The position numbers were made by a program, and so were the translations under genes. A stretch of DNA of 64,000 nt from Pseudoips prasinana (lineage: Eukaryota; Arthropoda; Insecta; Lepidoptera; Nolidae), in NCBI GenBank assembly GCA_951640165.1, contig OX621238.1, positions 24,018,001 to 24,082,000 on the forward strand, in the 5' to 3' direction. The stretch's first letter is position 1, and the number at the start of each line of letters is the position of its first letter. Below the pieces are notes generated by a model, which saw only the letters and a list, made by a program, of their open reading frames with translations, did not search any database and was not told the DNA's origin. Below, piece by piece: positions 42,385 through 52,060 of this stretch.

Positions 42385-43249
42385 GCAGACCTTAAGGTAA
42401 AGGTTCATCGAAATTATATGTACAGCTCAATTCTCGACAACAAGCCCTTTGTCACAAACGACCAAACCAATTTTACTATACATATTTACGTGGTTGTTAC
42501 AGTAACATATATTCAATTTTTTTTTGCGCTAAGTTCTGCAACATTTAAATCATCAGTCATTACATGGGTACTATATGGCTATTACATTAATAATGGGTTG
42601 CCCCTAGGGCTCAGTAATTGCGCCTTATCTAAGAAATTGAATGATGATGACTTCCTAATATGCCGTTATGCTGAATTCTAACGGCATATGCCGATGATGG
42701 CTTCTTACTTATACATGTTAATATTAAGTTAAAGTTGGACAATCTATCAAATTTGCCTAGGTTTTATATGCCTTACATTCGGGCTTCATAAAACCTACCA
42801 ACCATTTCTTAAGGGTCAATTAAACGCCCACCTGACCTTAAAATTTAATAAAGTTACTGTTAATGCAGGTGGTAAAAATCTAGGTTTAACAAAATATTTT
42901 TTTATTTCTGAAACAAAGCAAAACTATTATTTATAAACGGGAACGTGGGAACTCTTTTAATGGTTTTAAAACATTTATAGAGCAAGAAATCTTGAATGTA
43001 ATACTACGTATATAAAATTATTGAGTAATAAATAATACTGTAACAATATTATGCTATATATATATTCAATATGAGGACACTGACTAGCCTGTACCTTGCT
43101 TTTAGGGTTTTTTTTATCAGTGTTACTCACCAATGTCATTGTGCATGTTGTGGCCCCTTTAGAAGCTGTATATTAAGATTATAATAATATTATTGTATTG
43201 ATTAAAACATTTTAAATTTAAGTAGATATAACAGCAACTGGATGTCCTT
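42385..43249. other. Non-coding stretch
   Basis: No gene recognised. Confidence 0.5.
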
Positions 43250-43962
43250 AAATAAAATAAAATGAAATGAAATGAAATTGAATAGAATGGAATGAATGGA
43301 ATGGAATGAATGGAATGGAATGAATGGAATGGAATGAATGGAATGGAATGAATGGAATGGAATGGAATGAATGGAATGGAATGAATGGAATGGAATGAAT
43401 GGAATGGAATGAATGGAATGGAATGAATGGAATGGAATGGAACGGAACGGAACGGAACGGAACGGAACGGAACGGATCGGAACGGAACGAAACGGAACGG
43501 AACGAAACGGAACGAAACGGAACGAAACGGAACGAAACGGAACGAAACGGAACGAAACGGAACGAAACGGAACGAAACGGAACGAAACGGAACGAAACGG
43601 AACGAAACGGAACGAAACGGAACGAAACGGAACGAAACGGAACGAAACGGAACGAAACCGAACGAAACGGAACGTAACGGAACGAAACGGAACGAAACGG
43701 AACGAAACCGAACGAAACCGAACGAAACGGAACGAAACGGAACGAAACGGAACGAAACGGAACGAAACGGAACGAAACGGAACGAAACGGAACGAAACGA
43801 AACAAAACGGAACTGAAACGGAAATGAAACGGAAACGAATCGAATCGAATCGAATCGAATCGATCGAATCGAATCGAATCGAATCGAATCGAATCAAATC
43901 AAAATAAGATAAAATCAAATCAAATCAAATCAAAATAAAATCAAAAATAAAATAAAATATAT
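43250..43962. repeat. Graded pentanucleotide satellite, about 710 bp
   Basis: The array moves through zones of related 5-mers: AAATA/AAATG (to about 43285), a 14-bp unit GGAATGGAATGAAT (to about 43435), GGAAC (about 43436-43489), the 10-mer GGAACGAAAC (about 43490-43800, some 31 copies with scattered variants), GAATC (about 43829-43895), then AAATC and AAAATC. Long open frames on both strands here (for example 43202-43918 minus) only reflect a repeat length not divisible by three and a lack of stop words. Confidence 0.96.
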
Positions 43963-44205
43963 AGGTAAACTATCCTGTGTAGATCAATAGAGCTACCATC
44001 GATGCTGCTCGCCCTTTAATTGATGCAAAGCCAACGCTCGACGTTGTCATTCTTTTATTCGTCTTAGCGTTATATTCGAGATGTGCCTATGCCATATCGT
44101 TCAGTGTCTTTTCGTGATATCGTTCAGTGCGTCCTTGGTTAAAGTAGATGCTGTCATGGTCCCATAAAAAGTAAACCATGAAAGCGAAGAAGTTGCAGAA
44201 ACACT

Positions 44206-44495
44206 TCATCAGAAATCACCGGAAAATTTTCTTCATGGATGAGAAGTACATACTATTGAAGAAATGTTAAAAAATCTAAAGAATAGGATGCAAACGGCTC
44301 CCTAGAGTCGATTTGACGGGGTTTGCCTACGAAGGTATGATTGAGGTCCAGTTTTGTGAACAAGGAATAGAAACAATAATAATTGGCAACAATCAAAAAG
44401 ATATTTTACAAAAGGTAGTTAAACCAAGTGACACTTTTTTGTTTTTGTTGGAAGATGTTGGAAACTTCAACAAGACTCATCCAGCTTAAAAATTT
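44206..44495 (+). pseudogene. Decayed Tc1/mariner-type transposase remnant
   Basis: In broken plus-strand frames one can read FFMDEKYILLKK (first catalytic Asp region), then FAYEGMIEVQFCEQGIETI, DILQKVVKPSDTFLFL and a trailing DVGNFNKTHPA. The order and spacing recall the catalytic domain of Tc1/mariner-superfamily transposases, from the first Asp motif to just past the second. Stops and frameshifts are frequent. No terminal repeats are found. The assignment is by pattern only. Confidence 0.5.
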
Positions 44496-44734
44496 AAATC
44501 AACATACTTAGAAGTGAATATGTCTAGATAGAATAGATTGGAATGAATGATGTCTACTTATCTAATTATATTATAGAGGGAATATTTTAAATGATGACTC
44601 CTTTGCTTCTGGAATATTTTAGATAAAGAGGCCTACCCAAGATCTCATCCTAATATGTAAAATTAGATTCTCTAAAGATACTCGCACGGCCACGTCAATA
44701 CTATTGAATGGTGCATCCATGAATAAAAAAGGAC

Positions 44735-44861
44735 GTTTAGAGGTATGGGTAAAAGTTCGATTCCCACCCGGGACAGATATTTGTGTGCATAAACATGTCT
44801 GTTTGTCCTGAGCCCGGGTGTGAATATCTATATAATATATTTACAAAAAGAAAAGTAGTAT
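44735..44861 (+). mobile_element. tRNA-like SINE, left part (split by mariner and LTR insertion)
   Basis: The B-box-like GTTCGATTCCCACCCGGGAC is followed by AGATATTTGTGTGCATAAAC, ATGTCTGTTTGTCCTGAG. The sequence resumes at 47497 (TGTAGTATATCAGTTATCTG). The uninterrupted relative at 6087-6300 shows that the two parts were once contiguous at AAGTAGTATATGTAG. Confidence 0.8.
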
Positions 44862-46010
44862 ACTACTCTGTCAAGAAAGTTACCGGGAATAGATCAATAA
44901 TAAACAAAATGTTTGTTATTCATCCAAATTTATTTTATCACCTTCAAAGTATGCTCCTTCACTAACGATACACTTACGCCAACGAATAATCCATTCATCA
45001 AAACATTTTTTAAACGCTGCTTTCGGAATTGAGTTTAGTTCTCGCCGCGAATTCTCCTTTATGTCTTCTACCGATTGAAAACGGGTACCACGAAGTGGTA
45101 ATTTGAGTTTAGGAAAAAGAAAAAAGTCAGCTGGAGCCATATCTGGTGAATATGGTGGTTGCTGGATGGTATTTGTTGAGTGTTTGGTCACAATGATGGC
45201 CTTGTGCGAAGGCGCATTATCGTGGTGCAAAATCCAAGAATTTTCTTTCCACAAATATGGCCTTTTTCGTCGAATTTGCTCTCTTAAACGCCGCATAACG
45301 CTCAAATAATATTCTTTATTTACCGTTCGACCTTCCGATAACAATTCAGAGTGCACAACACCGCGATAGTCAAAGAAAACAGTCAACATGACTTTGACTT
45401 TTGATCGACTTTGGCGTGGTTTTTTCGGTTTCGGTTCAGTTGAAAGGCGCCACTCCGAAGCTTGTTGACTAGTTTGCATGTCTACCTCGTAAACCCACGT
45501 CTCGTTACCAGTAACAATGGGTTTCATAAATGTTGTCCTCAGCGACTTTCATGCGATTGAGTTTTTGGAGAAAATTCAGATCTTTTGGGACTAGCCGAGC
45601 GGCAACATGTTTCATAGCCAAATGATTTGTTAAAATGGTACGAATCGACTCGTGAGATACAGAAAGTTCGGCGGCTATCTCTCTCAGAGTTGAATGAGGA
45701 TTGTCAGTGACTATTTCCTTCACTTTTGCGATGTTAACTTCAGTTGCAGACGTTGATGGCCTACCAGAGCGAGGCAAATCTTTCATCACATCTCGACCGC
45801 TTTTGAACGCTTTGAACCACCATTTTCAGTGACTCCGAACACAAAATTCCATTAGCGGTGCAAAATTTAAGACAAACTCTTTGTTCGATATTTTTGTCCA
45901 TTACGAAATTCGCAATACCCACTATATATGATATTACTAAAACCAGCACTGAATTTAATATAAATAACAGATGCATCTCAGATACTATATGATACTTTTT
46001 TGACTGAATG
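44862..46010 (-). mobile_element. Dead mariner element, about 1149 bp
   Basis: The ends are imperfect TIRs (CTGTCAAGAAAGT at left, complement CAGTCAAAAAAGT at right). The TA duplication at 44860-44861 and 46011-46012 is supported by the empty site in the SINE at 6087-6300. The transposase is broken. Confidence 0.8.
44916..45901 (-). pseudogene. Broken mariner transposase
   Basis: The ORF begins MDKNIEQRVCLKF at 45901, breaks in the first helix-turn-helix, resumes at KDLPRSGRPSTS (45789-45505 frame) with the second helix-turn-helix (STLREIAAELSVSHESI) and RLVPKDLNFLQKLNR, then shifts frame again near 45530 into VTGNETWVYEVD. Three frames are therefore used. The first catalytic Asp has become Asn (TGNETW). 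The second is present in HHDNAPSH, and the third in SPDMAPAD is only 30 residues on instead of 34, so four residues have been lost. It is clearly inactive. It is a different mariner subfamily from the element at 31351. Confidence 0.88.
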
Positions 46011-46099
46011 TATGTAGTGTTGCATACCTACATACCTCCATGGTATTTAATACCTCTATGGTGAGAGAGTAAAAGGTTTTCAATTGACACGTCTGTCAA

Positions 46100-46513
46100 T
46101 CAATAATTGTTTTCTAATAGTTTTGTTTTTATGTCGGTGTCATGCAATCCCCTAATGAATTGTAATGCTAAAAAGTTGTAACTTATCGATTTTTTACAAC
46201 CGTTACATGTAAATTCGCAGTCTTGTGCTAATCGTTTCAATTCTGATGTGTATGTCATTATTGATTCGTCAACACCCTGCATTCTTGATATGAACCTATG
46301 CTGGCAAGCCCATATGCTCGGTTTTGGGTCTATATATTCTTCTAAAAGTTTGACCAGTGCGTCGAACTCTTGTTCACGGGGGTCGCTGGGTGAGCAGAGA
46401 TCGTACGCCTTTTGATGCAATTCCGGTGGTAGGGAGGATAATAATAATATGTATATTCTGGTCCGTGTGTCGTTATAATGGTTTAACTCAAGGTACATCT
46501 CGTCTTTTCTCAA
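46100..46513 (-). pseudogene. Ty3-type Gag fragment (137 aa)
   Basis: The open frame contains LELNHYNDTRTRIYILLLSS, then LVKLLEEYIDPKPS, HRFISRMQGVDESIMTYTSE, LKRLAQDCEFTCNGC and LQFIRGLHDTDIKTKLLE. This is the order seen in capsid regions of Ty3/gypsy Gag. It ends at the junction with the inverted LTR piece, so the rest of gag and all of pol are missing. Its flavour differs from the BEL/Pao-like fragment just upstream, so the interior may be chimeric or nested. Confidence 0.65.
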
Positions 46514-46722
46514 AATTTTTGAAGGATTCTTTTTACTGAAAAGGTTGTAAATAAATTTTTGGTGTGTTTGAGTTTGTCAAACTCACGTCGGGCGTGCCAT
46601 CGCCATGCCATCGTCTTGAGCCATGACCAATGTCGACGGACATTCAGCAGCTGCCGGTGGTGGGTGTAGTTCGTGGAGTTTCAATTTTATTTGTAAAATA
46701 TTTTCTTGAGTAGGTACTGTAC

Positions 46723-46944
46723 CTACCTCTGTTCTATTTCCAATTCCATGTCTGTTTCATTTTGGGCTTCGATTTGAGTTTGTACTCGATCGAATTTATT
46801 TTCATAATTCTCCAATGTGACGAGTCTTATGTTTGCTTCGTACTCCGTAATTCTTCCGTTCATCTGTGATAATTGGTGTTGCAGCTTCGTCAGCTGGCCG
46901 CGTATCGATGCACGTGTTCTTTGGAGTCATGTAAGTTCTTCCAT
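46723..46944 (-). pseudogene. Gag-like N-terminal fragment (BEL/Pao-like)
   Basis: From the ATG at 46944, MEELT is followed by a TGA, after which the frame continues RTRASIRGQLTKLQHQLSQM, then TLENYENKFDRVQTQIEAQ to a stop at 46723. The helical pattern and the ENKFDRVQTQIE phrase resemble N termini of BEL/Pao Gag proteins. It sits just after the LTR and primer-binding-like site, as expected for gag. The premature stop makes it a relic. Confidence 0.5.
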
Positions 46945-46955
46945 CGTCGCCAATT

Positions 46956-47496
46956 TGTTATATCTTAATAAAAAGACTCTTTCGATTCATTATGTAAACA
47001 TTTATTTACAATACCGACTCAAACGTCCGGTTAATTTGACACATGATGATACTACGTCCACGTGATTTTCGACCTTGAAAATGCTACCTGACTATACGGA
47101 TAAAAACACTTCGTATTAATGATTTACATGTCCTAACCTAAAAGAAAAAAATGTGCTATAAAGCTTAAAGTACATAGAACGTACTTATCTACCTCATTGT
47201 GAATCTATTTTCATTTAAAATTATGAAATTGTGGGTTAAACATGCGACATGTAATATTTTTCCAAGTTGAACAAACTCCTACAAATGAACATCGACTTTA
47301 CATAAAAATAGTTCTAATTGAAACATATTAACGTACATAACAAAAAACTAGATTAAATACCCTTTTAAATGATATATTAATATCTATAAATCCCATACAT
47401 AATTACATTATTGATTGACAGACGTGTCAATTGAAAACCTTTTACTCTCTCACCATAGAGGTATTAAATACCATGGAGGTATGTAGGTATGCAACA
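46956..47496 (-). repeat. Complete LTR, 541 bp
   Basis: On the minus strand it begins TGTTGCATACC and ends ATATAACA (TGTT...AACA ends). It is followed immediately by AATTGGCGACGATGG, which looks like a primer-binding site and then a gag start. AATAAA-type and T-rich sequences lie near its 3' part. Confidence 0.7.
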
Positions 47497-47590
47497 TGTA
47501 GTATATCAGTTATCTGGTTTCCATAGTACAAGATCTGCTTAGTTTGTGATCAGATGACCGTGTGTGAATAATGTCCTAAGATAAGATATA
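47497..47590 (+). mobile_element. tRNA-like SINE, right part
   Basis: It continues the SINE from 44861: TGTAGTATATCAGTTATCTG, GTTTCCATAGTACAAG, GCTTAGTTTGTGATCAG. The same tail is found at 6087-6300 and 63664. Confidence 0.8.
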
Positions 47591-47723
47591 TGCATTAATA
47601 TATCTAATAATCAACATTTATTTATTTATTTATTTTCCGGCATCGTACTTGTTCACTTATATCACACATCGCTTGTATTGACCGATATCCGTACTTTTAC
47701 GTTGCTAAGGGACTATATTATAC

Positions 47724-48066
47724 ATACACTGCCTCGTTGGTCTAGCGGTAGCGTGTTTAACCGCCGACAATGAGGTCCTAGGTTCAAATCTCGGGTCGGG
47801 CCAAAAAGTGATTTTGGGATTTTTCCGTAAAAAGAAAATACCCCCGTGCCTCAAAGGGCACGTAAAGCCGTTGGTCCTGTACCTGACCTCTTACCGGCCG
47901 TATCGCTAGTCGTCCCATCGGATCATGAGAGTGATTGAATAGAACGTGCTCCTGTGTTTGCGCACACACTTGTGCACTATAATATGTCCTGCGCAATTGG
48001 CTAATCTCCATTGAGACTGGCCGCCGTGGTCGAAATTCGGCCGGGAGGACATCATCATCATCACAT
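47724..48066 (+). mobile_element. tRNA-headed SINE, third family, about 340 bp
   Basis: The A box TGGTCTAGCGGTAGCG and B box GGTTCAAATCTC are about 35 bp apart, followed by a long body (GAAAATACCCCCGTGCCTCA, AAGGGCACGTAAAGCCG, TTGTGCACTATAATATGTCC) and an (ATC)n tail. The acceptor stem does not close, so it is not a tRNA gene. A second copy is at 51646-52060. Confidence 0.82.
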
Positions 48067-48348
48067 ACATGCATAACTATTGGCCTTAAAATAATTCGTC
48101 AAACTACGTCAGCTGGAGAACAATTGTATTTGTGACAACATAATAAAAACTATCGGACTCATAAATGTGTTGATAAAAGCTCTGTCTAGACACAGACATT
48201 ATTTGCTGTGAATATAGGATGAAAATTGCCATTTATTGACGCAAGATTGTGACGATACCTAGATATTATGACGTCAAGACGTCATAATTAGCCGCACATA
48301 AGTCGTCAGACGAGCATAAAGTCTTTGACATTCTATACTTAATAATAA
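48067..48348. other. Non-coding stretch
   Basis: No gene recognised. Bases 48265-48290 contain a short direct repeat (ATGACGTCA, AGACGTCATAATTA). Confidence 0.5.
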
Positions 48349-48717
48349 GGGTCTGCGCAAACGGACCACCGACCACAACCATCAACGTTTCGTTGTCGCG
48401 TGCCACGTCCTTTGGTGCCCAAACGTGGCGTTGGGCGTCCGTGGCGTCCTTTGGCAACGAAACGGCACAAACGAAAGTGGTTGGTGGCGGCTACAATTTT
48501 TAACTCTCCTGCTGTGCTATCACACGATGGATTAATCGATAAGTTGCAACCGGTGTCGTGTCGCGACCACCCAGTCGCGTGCGGCTGACACTAAGCCGCG
48601 AGTGGCCGCCACTCGCTGCATGTGCGGCGACTCCACACTAACTGTATCAAAAATTTTGTAAACTGTGTGTCGCTAGCCACCAGTGGCTTCCACTGGTGGC
48701 CCGTTTGTGCTGAACCT
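48349..48717. mobile_element. 369-bp TIR element without ORF (MITE)
   Basis: The 22-bp TIRs share GGTxxGC.CAAACGG.CCACC with four mismatches (48349-48370 and 48696-48717). A subterminal perfect hairpin GCCACCAGTGG/CCACTGGTGGC is at 48677-48702, and GCGAGTGGC/GCCACTCGC forms another near 48600. The interior is GC-rich compared with its surroundings. Superfamily not resolved. Confidence 0.65.
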
Positions 48718-51009
48718 AACCTTGTTGAGTGAAAAATGTGTGGGAGTCGTGGCATGATCTATTACACTCTTAATCTAAAGAAAGCATTTAATTATCACGA
48801 ATGCATTAGGGTTTTACAAAATTAGCAGCCTTATTCCGATTTTTCTATAAATTATAAATATATATAATTATTTGCATCTAGCACAACATGCCCTTTTATA
48901 TAATATTTCCCAACAATTTATATTCGTTTATTCAAGCTTCACTTCAGTGAGTTGGTCGTAGATTTAGGTAAACTCATCATGATGGAAGACGCTAAATTTT
49001 ATTTATATAATAGCAAGTAGGAAAAAACTGTACAATCAAACGTGAGTTAAATTTACTACATATTTAAAAAATTAAAGGAACACTCTAATTCCACAGTCAC
49101 AACAAAATAAATCCCGGCCAAAACCTTTCCACTGAATAAAATTAGAAAACAAACAGAGGTAACAATATTTCTTGAGTAAAAAGGTGCTTCAGGTCTACAT
49201 ACATAAAAAACTGTACATACATTTTTCAACTAACGATACATAAAAAATAACCCCGCGAATAAAAAGAAATATCTTAGAACGGAATAAAAGGAATTCTAAA
49301 ATAGACACAAAATATTTTTTGTCTTTTTTAGAATTGCTTTCTGGAATTATTGATAAGAAAAAATTCGGTACGAATTTTAATGTATTTGGATGCGAATATA
49401 TAAGGTTACAATAGTGTAAAAGTTAAGTGAATTAAAAAAATCTGTATTCATATTAACAGTGTAACTGAATGGTTAAAAATGTATATGTCAGACCATGCTT
49501 ACTGTAGGGTAGACTCGCATAGTATGTTATAGTTTGTATTTGAGAGAAAGCTATTTCAGGAGCTCACCAGGTCAAAACAACAAGGTGTTAAGGATCAAAT
49601 TGTTGTCTCAAATTTCAATATTATTACTATTCTATATATTTAAAAAAAGACAACTCCCGCATTAGGGAAATTAATCCCTATGTCGTACTTTACAAACATA
49701 TGATTGACGGACACAAGTGCTAAAATACAATTTTATAGAAGTAGTTGTATTATATTCGCAAATATTGCCTATATTATATTGAAAATCTGTCAAAGGAGGG
49801 TTAAATGCATCGTTCGTGACTTAGTGGGCAAACAATTTGAATAACCTTATTTCTTTTGAAATTTTAAGCCGGGATACTACTTTAAAGGAATAAGTGATTT
49901 ATTTTACATTATCATGTTTTTTTTTTACTTTTATTTACTTAAATTTTCTTATGCCATTAAAATACAAATTTGGGGCTTTAAACATAGAAGAAGAAAATTA
50001 ATCTTGCATTTCTCGATATAGTTAAGCAATGAACCGAGAGTACTTCTACAGATCAGAACTTGGGCTTTTCCAAATAATTTAATTACCTTACACCGTAAGA
50101 AATATAGGCATGAGAATATTTTATTGCTCTTTTTTTCAATCTTCCCTCTCTCTCTCTCTATACTTTTATTAATTTAATATAGTACTGCAAAAGAGGCTTT
50201 AATTTCTGAGCGTCGTTACCGTACTTCGTAGGTTACTCGTATCTTAACCTATTGGTAGGTACTGGTTTTACCCTTTAGAAATCAATCGATAAGCCAGGTC
50301 AAAAACGACCAAGTTTCCTTCAATGCATCTTATCACTTAACACAAAAGTATTTCAGTACTACATGTTTTCGATTGCAACTTATACAATAAGAATACTTCC
50401 TCTATTAATTTTTCACTATGATTGCAATACTATATTTTATCGAACAGATAAAAAAATATGAAGCAAATTAAAAAAGCTGATACTTATTTATTGGTTACAT
50501 AAAAAAAGCACAAACAAGAACGGCACACGTGTATCTGTGTACAGGAAGATTATTCAAAAATATTAAAAGGGATCGTATTCATATAACGAGCGTTCATGTT
50601 GTATACAGTTAAGGTAACCCTACTAAGCAAAAAATTTGGATACAACCTTAAACATTTGATAAGCAGTTTCCCTTTCTGCAAAATTGTAGATATTTATATA
50701 TAAATCCACCAAATCATTCTACGAAAACCTACAGTATTATTTCTCTCTAGAGTAGGTTTGGGAAGTGGCTTTTACTTATTAAAACATATTTGTATTCATT
50801 TGTTTTGCACATTATGTATTAAGGTCGAAATTATTGTAATTCCTACACTGTAAGGGATACATAAGATTACAAAACCACGCGATCCTAGTAGTAAGAAAAT
50901 ATATTATACTCACAACTCGGCCCCGCAGACCGAGTTATGAAAAACTGTAATACCTATTTCGAAGAAGAAAAATATGACGTATTTTTAAAATAATTGCCGT
51001 ACCCTATGA
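48718..51009. other. Non-coding AT-rich stretch
   Basis: Bases 49646-49722 are a minus-strand fragment of the GGCGCAGCGG-family SINE tail (AAAGACAACTCCCGCATTAG, TACTTTACAAACATATG). Otherwise nothing is recognised in 2.3 kb. Confidence 0.6.
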
Positions 51010-51215
51010 CGCAGCGTGGGCAGGCTCCCTACAAGATGGACCGATGATCTTGTAAGGGTCGCTGGATGTCGCTGGATGCGGATAGCGCAAGACCGGCAAT
51101 TGTGGAGATCTTTGCCCCCCCCCCCCCCCAAAGATCTCCACAATTGCCGGTGGCCGGCCTTTGTCCAGCAGTCCAGGCGTCTTTCGGCTGGTAAAATAAT
51201 GATGATAATGGTGAT
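51010..51215 (+). repeat. LINE 3' tail containing a perfect foldback around poly-C
   Basis: GCGGATAGCGCAAGACCGG and the TTTGTCCAGCAG/CGTCTTTCGGCTG tail identify the same LINE 3' end as 37430-37545. In the middle, 51093-51113 and 51130-51150 are perfect 21-bp inverted repeats around G plus 15 C. Confidence 0.8.
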
Positions 51216-51645
51216 ACGCATAGTATCACTCACACATGAACCTTCCTGATGTGCTTTCGTGGCTATCTAACGTGTGTGTTAGAAGTAAATACCTACGTTG
51301 ACGAGTATTCTCACGATATTCCGAAATCAGAACACTTCTGACAAATGAAAACAACTCCTGTCTCCGCCCGAATGCTAACAACCGGAAACGTTCGTATTTT
51401 ATGGTACCCACATAAACTGGACTCTGAATGTCGTAATGTACTTTGATGATGTTTGGATACACTCATTAATCACGGTGGCGAGAGAGAAAAACGAAAAAGT
51501 AAATAGTACCTAAGCCTGATATCGTACAATGAAAACGTGCCTTTGTTTACCATGTGTAAAATATTTTAAATAGGAGCTTATTTCTTTTTATTTTTAAACT
51601 TTGTTTCACACTATTTTTTTAAATTAAACACTATTTTAAAACATA
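51216..51645. other. Non-coding stretch
   Basis: No gene recognised. Confidence 0.5.
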
Positions 51646-52060
51646 TTTAATGTTAACCGCAGATAATGAGGTCCGGGGTTCAAATCTCGTGACGAGCCTT
51701 AAAGTGTTTTTGTATTTTTTTTGTTAAGAAAATTTCTCAGTATCGGCGCAAAATCTAGGAGTTGGCGGTATCACACCACCATGCCTCGGTCTGTACTTTC
51801 TTTTTTGTTTGTTTCTAAAGACAATGCCCGCACTAGTGAGTCTAACCCCTGTTTCGCGGGGTACTTTACAGACGGACACAAATTACATTTTCTTGATAGT
51901 CGTTCCATAGGATCATGAAAATGATTGAATAGAAAATGCCCCTGTGTTTGTTGTGCACCCACTTGTGCACTATAACATGTCCCGCGCAGACAGCATCCAT
52001 TGGGACTGCCCGTGGCGTGGCCGAAATATGACCTTTAGGTGGACATTATTATTTATCATG
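51646..52060 (+). mobile_element. Third-family SINE, copy interrupted by another SINE fragment
   Basis: TTAACCGCAGATAATGAGGT, GGGGTTCAAATCTCGTGACG and TTGTGCACTATAACATGTCC match 47724-48066. Bases 51815-51890 (AAAGACAATGCCCGCACTAG, GCGGGGTACTTTACAGACGG) are a minus-strand tail of the GGCGCAGCGG SINE inserted inside. Confidence 0.72.

Larger units (their letters stand above)
46018..47496 (-). mobile_element. LTR-derived element with inverted LTR termini (foldback)
   Basis: Bases 46018-46107 and 47407-47496 are perfect 90-bp inverted repeats starting TGTTGCATACC. The unit is flanked by TGTAG on both sides (46013-46017 and 47497-47501). The right end is a complete LTR (46956-47496) reading leftward, followed by a primer-binding-like TGGCGACG and gag-like debris. 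The left end is only the first 90 bp of the same LTR, inverted. No pol is present. Confidence 0.85.

Noticed and set aside
43202..43918. Long open frames on both strands in the pentamer array (up to 238 codons)
   Set aside because: A stop-free 5-bp repeat is open in every frame; the peptides are pure repeat translation.
44862..46010. Active second mariner
   Set aside because: Catalytic Asp replaced by Asn, four residues lost before the third Asp, and the ORF split over three frames.
47724..47797. Possible tRNA gene
   Set aside because: A and B boxes are present but the acceptor ends do not pair, and a long SINE body with a second copy follows.
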